Positions 60,300 through 64,000 of a stretch of DNA of 64,000 nt are shown piece by piece (positions within the stretch are counted from its first letter, which is position 1; the number at the start of each line of letters is the position of its first letter). The translations under genes were made by a program, and so were the position numbers. The notes under the pieces are model-generated. The model made no database searches, had not been told where the DNA came from, and worked only from the letters and a program-made list of their open reading frames with translations. The stretch covers positions 15,525,360 to 15,589,359 of the forward strand of contig ML677334.1 of assembly GCA_007922305.1 (NCBI GenBank), given 5' to 3'. This DNA is from Dermatemys mawii (Eukaryota > Chordata > Testudines > Dermatemydidae).

Positions 60300-60466
60300 C
60301 TTGCTGTAGCGCTACAGCCCTTATTCCCCATGTGGAGGTGGATTAAGAAGAGCGCTATAACTCAGTGGTTATAGTGCTCTACGTGCCTTGCCAGTGTGGA
60401 CGGGGAGGAGGTTATAGCACTCGTGGGGGCTTTATAGTGCTATAAAGTGCCAGTGTAACCAAGCCC
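60300..60466. repeat. Harbinger right TIR and subterminal repeats
   Basis: Terminal inverted repeat plus repeated 'ttatagcgctct/ttatagtgctct' motifs: a perfect 'ctgtagcgctacag' palindrome (60304-60317), 'agagcgctataactc', 'ggttatagtgctct', 'ggttatagcactcg' and 'tttatagtgctataaag'. The motif is in both orientations. Confidence 0.75.
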
Positions 60467-60469
60467 TTA

Positions 60470-62460
60470 GCCTTTTCATTCACTTCTACTGCCTGCTGAA
60501 TTCCTGCAATTGTGCTTTCAGTCAGCAGGCCAGGCCCAATTAAAGAAGCGAGAAGCCCAACTACCTGATAGTGTTTTTTCTCCAGCACACCACCTAGTTA
60601 TAGATTCTGTTCCCTCTAAGGAAGGAATAGAGGTGTTCTGCTGATTCATTGAGGCACATCACTTGTTGTTATCTCAATCACACAGAAGGTGAAAATGGCT
60701 CTGCTGAGAATGAGGACCCAGGGAGTGAGCTAGATAGCCCTCACCGTGGAAACCTGGGGGCATTCATACCTGTGGAGACGGCTTGGACTGGATTTTGCAG
60801 CATTTCATTTTAAAATTCCTTTTGTAGATAAACCCAACTCTCCAAAAGGAGTAAAACAGACTGTTTGGAACAAGGTCAGGAGAATCCACTGCTCACGCAA
60901 GTGTTTAAAGACATTTTCTGGAGACCCAAAAATGTGGCAGACTTTATTTAAGCATATCATCCACCTTGGGTGCAAAAAAATTCCTTTAATGCTAATCAAA
61001 GAGACAATGAAAATCAACAGATAATATCAGCTGAGGCATATATACAGATCATTTTAACACAAAAGAGGAATAGTGTATATCAAATGATGTATATGCTACA
61101 CTCAGAATCTAGAATAAGTTACATTTCTCTCACCTCCTTTGTCACAGCTGATTGTCAGACAATTTCTTAAGTTTATTTTAAGAGTGTCCTGTGCAACAAA
61201 TTAAGGAAATTGTAAGAATTGTACCATGTTAATGGAGTCCATGCTTCTGTTTTATGTACTATATCTTTGCTATTGCTAATAAATTGTCAGAAGTCAGTCA
61301 ACTTGGATTAGGGTCAAGCCATATTTTAGCTGTGACAGATGTTTGACACAATTATAGATCACTCAATATATGTATATGTGCTGAAACGAGTCTGCTGCCA
61401 CCACCACTCAGTGAAGCTATGCCACTTCAGGTCAAGGCACAGCCCTTTTATAAAGGGGGTTAGCATGATTATCCCTGTTTTTGTTGCCTTGGACTGCTTT
61501 ATGTGGTTTATTTGTTACAGTGTTTCTGGACAGCATCCTAATGAAGAATTGATTCGCCTTGTCAGAAGGCCACTCTCTCTTTTCTGACATAAAAAACCAA
61601 AACAAAACAAAAAACCCAACAAACATAATACTTTAGACAACACCATGGAGACAACAGCATTTTGTATCTTTAGTGTAGTACCCTTAAGAATTCAAAATAC
61701 TTGTCAATTTAATGTGTTTCACATAGTGCGTTTCCCAGGATTGGTGTTGGGTTGCTAATGGGTTCACGTTAGATAAAATCCAGTCCTGGAAAACAACCAA
61801 ACATGTTACCCCAACTGAACTGAACCTCTTTCAAAATTAAAATGTCTAAAATAAAATGAACCCCTGAAAATCCTAGATTGAACTGTTCTATTGACCTATC
61901 AAGTTAGCAGGTGTTGGAATCTAGAAGAGAGATACTGGCTCTATGTGGCTGATACCGTTTCTTATTCCAGGTTAGCTGAAAGGAACGTGGGAATGCTTTC
62001 TGAACAGAGGAGCCTAAGACAGTTGGTCTTTGCCAAGAAACCCTGTCCACAATCACATGCAAGCTTGAAATTGACATTTTGTTTTGACGTTACAGATAAA
62101 GTCAAACTCCTTGAAGGAGATAATTCTGGAGTAAGCCATGTGTGTAAAGTTTCTGTTCAGAACTGGATGGTAAAAATGGTCTCGTGTTGAAAAAAGGACT
62201 GTGGAGAGAAGAGATTGTCTTGTATGCTCACAGCCCAGTTTCCTTGAGGTTTTAGGTAAGAGGTTAAAGTCTGATATGGTGTTGATTTGGGTTTTTCCTT
62301 TTTAGCTGAATGGAATGGGCATCACTTCACTTCTTAATATAGATGTAGCAAAGGAGAGGGAAACAAATGAAATGTTGCCCAGAAAGGACTCTCTCTCAAA
62401 AAAAGAGAGGGTTTGTATTGAATGTGAGTCACAGCAATATTTATAATTTATTTTTCTTAT
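60470..62460. other. unique sequence, nothing recognised
   Basis: Open frames at 60746-61170, 61339-61626 and 61891-62190 have no domain or coding bias. Confidence 0.45.
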
Positions 62461-62575
62461 TGTAATTTATTTTGTAGTAATATTTTTCAAATATTACTTT
62501 TAATAATGTAATGTAGTAATATTTTTAATATATGTAGTAATATTAATAATGTAGTAATATTTTTCAAATCCAAAT
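62461..62575. repeat. AT-rich tandem repeat ('gtagtaatattttt')
   Basis: Four to five degenerate copies of 'tgtagtaatatttttcaaat'-type units. Confidence 0.75.
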
Positions 62576-62874
62576 ATATGTTCTCTGACCCTAAACCAAC
62601 AATTACATTAGTTTGTCATGGAGCTGAAGGATCATTTTCTTTCACTATTTGTATACATGGAGGCCGTTGTGAGACCTCTGATACATTTCAACAATCCTGC
62701 AGCCTTGATGATACTTCAGAACTTTGACAGTGGAATTGCCATGTTGCGACTAGAAACAGAATTTAACCCAACAGATTAATTTTCTAAACTAATTAAGGGA
62801 TTTAGAAACCTCTCTCCCATTGCAGTTAACGGACACTATGTGGCTAAATCCCCACCTTTGAAAATTTCAACCAT
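62576..62874. other. unique sequence
   Basis: Nothing recognised. Confidence 0.45.
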
Positions 62875-62898
62875 TATATATATATATATATATATATA
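62875..62898. repeat. (TA)12 microsatellite
   Basis: Uninterrupted TA units. Confidence 0.95.
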
Positions 62899-64000
62899 AC
62901 TTAGGAGAAAGTAGTATTGTGACTCTCAGTTAAATTAGAAGGTTGCTGCCTGTGGACTTTATTTCTGTTTGGACCAACAGGCCTATTCAAACTTAGCTCA
63001 GCTCATCGTTCTCTAGAAGAACAATCCCTTTTTCAGCTATATAATCTATGTTTCAGTTTCCTTTCAGAGATCATGGCTCTTTGCCAACCCTTCTATTCCT
63101 ACCTCAGTAGTTACAGATATAATAAGGGGCTAGCAGAGAATGACAAATCCTTTGAGTGGATGGGACAGAACAAATGTGACATGAAAAGCAAAGTTCAGTG
63201 AGATTGTTAACATCTCAGTGTCTGGGTCACCAAGAGAAAATAAGTATATAAAGAAACAAAAGCAGGAAATAGAAATCTGAATGAAAAAAAATGAAGAAAG
63301 AACAGAGAAAATACAGCAGAGTAAGAAAAAACGCTAAAAAGACAGTTTTAGAAACTTCACTTAAGCCAATTTGCACCTTCTAACTCAAGCAGTCCCGTTG
63401 AAGACAATGGGACTGCTAGAATGAGGAAACTGAATAAATGAGAATGGGTCCCATCATCTGACCCCAAAGTGAGAAGAAATCAGGAAGATATGAATAGAGA
63501 TGAATACAGTAGAAAGAGAAACATGAATAGAGATTAATAGAAAAAAAATCCAGCTGTCTGGTTGCTGCACATCTTTCTGGTCAATTTCTCAAACTGATGA
63601 TTTTTAAGGACATAATGGAGGTGTGGAGCAGTAAGAATGTCAAGGAAAGCCAAAAATCACCTGACCTAAGGTGAGAAAACTTCCTTAAACATCTGATTAA
63701 ATAACACAAGAGATAATAAAAGAGAGATAAACAAGGAAGAGAAAGGAGAATTGAATTTAAAAGATTGTTACATCTCTTTAAGCATTATTTCAGAGTGAGG
63801 CTCAGTATAACCATTTCTCAGCATTAATTTACAGTTTAATAGGCTGGGCCCTGAGGGCAAGGCCCAGCTGGATTTTTTATTTATTTATTTATTATTTTTA
63901 AGAGCTCATCAACTACAAGTAATTTTTCCTCAAAAGACTTCAAATTTTACTTACTTTCACCTGCTCATATGCAGTTGAAGGGCTTGGCACCTCCACAAAG
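62899..64000. other. unique A-rich sequence
   Basis: A short ATTT tract lies at 63876-63893, and 'gtcccgttgaagacaatggg' at 63391 recalls a dispersed repeat. No gene recognised. Confidence 0.45.

Larger units (their letters stand above)
56430..60466. mobile_element. PIF/Harbinger DNA transposon, 4,037 bp, complete ends
   Basis: The ends are inverted: GGGCATGGTTACACTTAC at the left, and at the right, read in reverse, GGGCTTGGTTACACTGGC. The flanking target duplication is TTA (56427-56429 and 60467-60469), the 3-bp TWA target expected of Harbinger. Inside are a + strand DDE transposase and a - strand Myb/SANT-like gene, arranged convergently, plus a third + strand exon. GC content is clearly above the flanks. 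Frameshifts in both core genes make this copy non-autonomous, but the ends look intact. A transposase supplied elsewhere could in principle have moved it. Confidence 0.95.

Overview
The window looks like vertebrate, most probably turtle (Testudines), intergenic or intronic DNA. It is AT-rich with no operon structure and no long intact host reading frames. Its repeats are CR1 LINEs in both orientations, MIR-like and tRNA-derived SINEs, TA-flanked MITEs, TG...CA LTR elements with 5-bp target duplications, and a PIF/Harbinger transposon of a type common in turtle genomes. The lineage is inferred from this repeat repertoire, not from a marker gene. I could not support any host protein-coding exon, tRNA, rRNA or CRISPR.

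Layout. 1-5560: mostly unique AT-rich sequence with an MIR-like SINE split by a MITE and a second TA-flanked MITE. 5565-10397: a three-level nest. An antisense CR1 is split by a sense CR1, which is split by a 1.86-kb LTR element whose two LTRs point in opposite directions. 10.7-15.2 kb: an antisense MIR, a GC-rich repeat-like block and a solo LTR of the same family, itself inserted into another repeat. 15.2-35.3 kb: largely unique AT-rich DNA with small palindromic repeats, microsatellites, an array of inverted modules at 22.9-23.6 kb and a G-rich block at 28 kb. 35.3-39.3 kb: CR1 3' ends, a decayed Harbinger transposase fragment and a MITE. 39.3-56.4 kb: unique sequence with hairpins, a SINE, a duplicated segment and an old CR1. 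60.5-64 kb: unique.

The most informative object is the 4,037-bp Harbinger element at 56430-60466. It is bounded by TTA duplications and terminal inverted repeats. It carries an HTH plus DDE transposase gene on the + strand (two frameshifts) and a convergent Myb/SANT-like DNA-binding protein gene on the - strand (one frameshift, one stop). It also carries a third open exon on the + strand, antisense to the Myb gene, whose end resembles a BEN domain. In this superfamily the Myb-like protein and the transposase cooperate to bind the subterminal repeats and cut the ends. The third reading frame is not part of the standard two-gene Harbinger plan and is the best candidate for something undescribed.

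Boundaries of repeats without a target duplication are approximate. Repeat names come from recognising sequence patterns, not from a database search.
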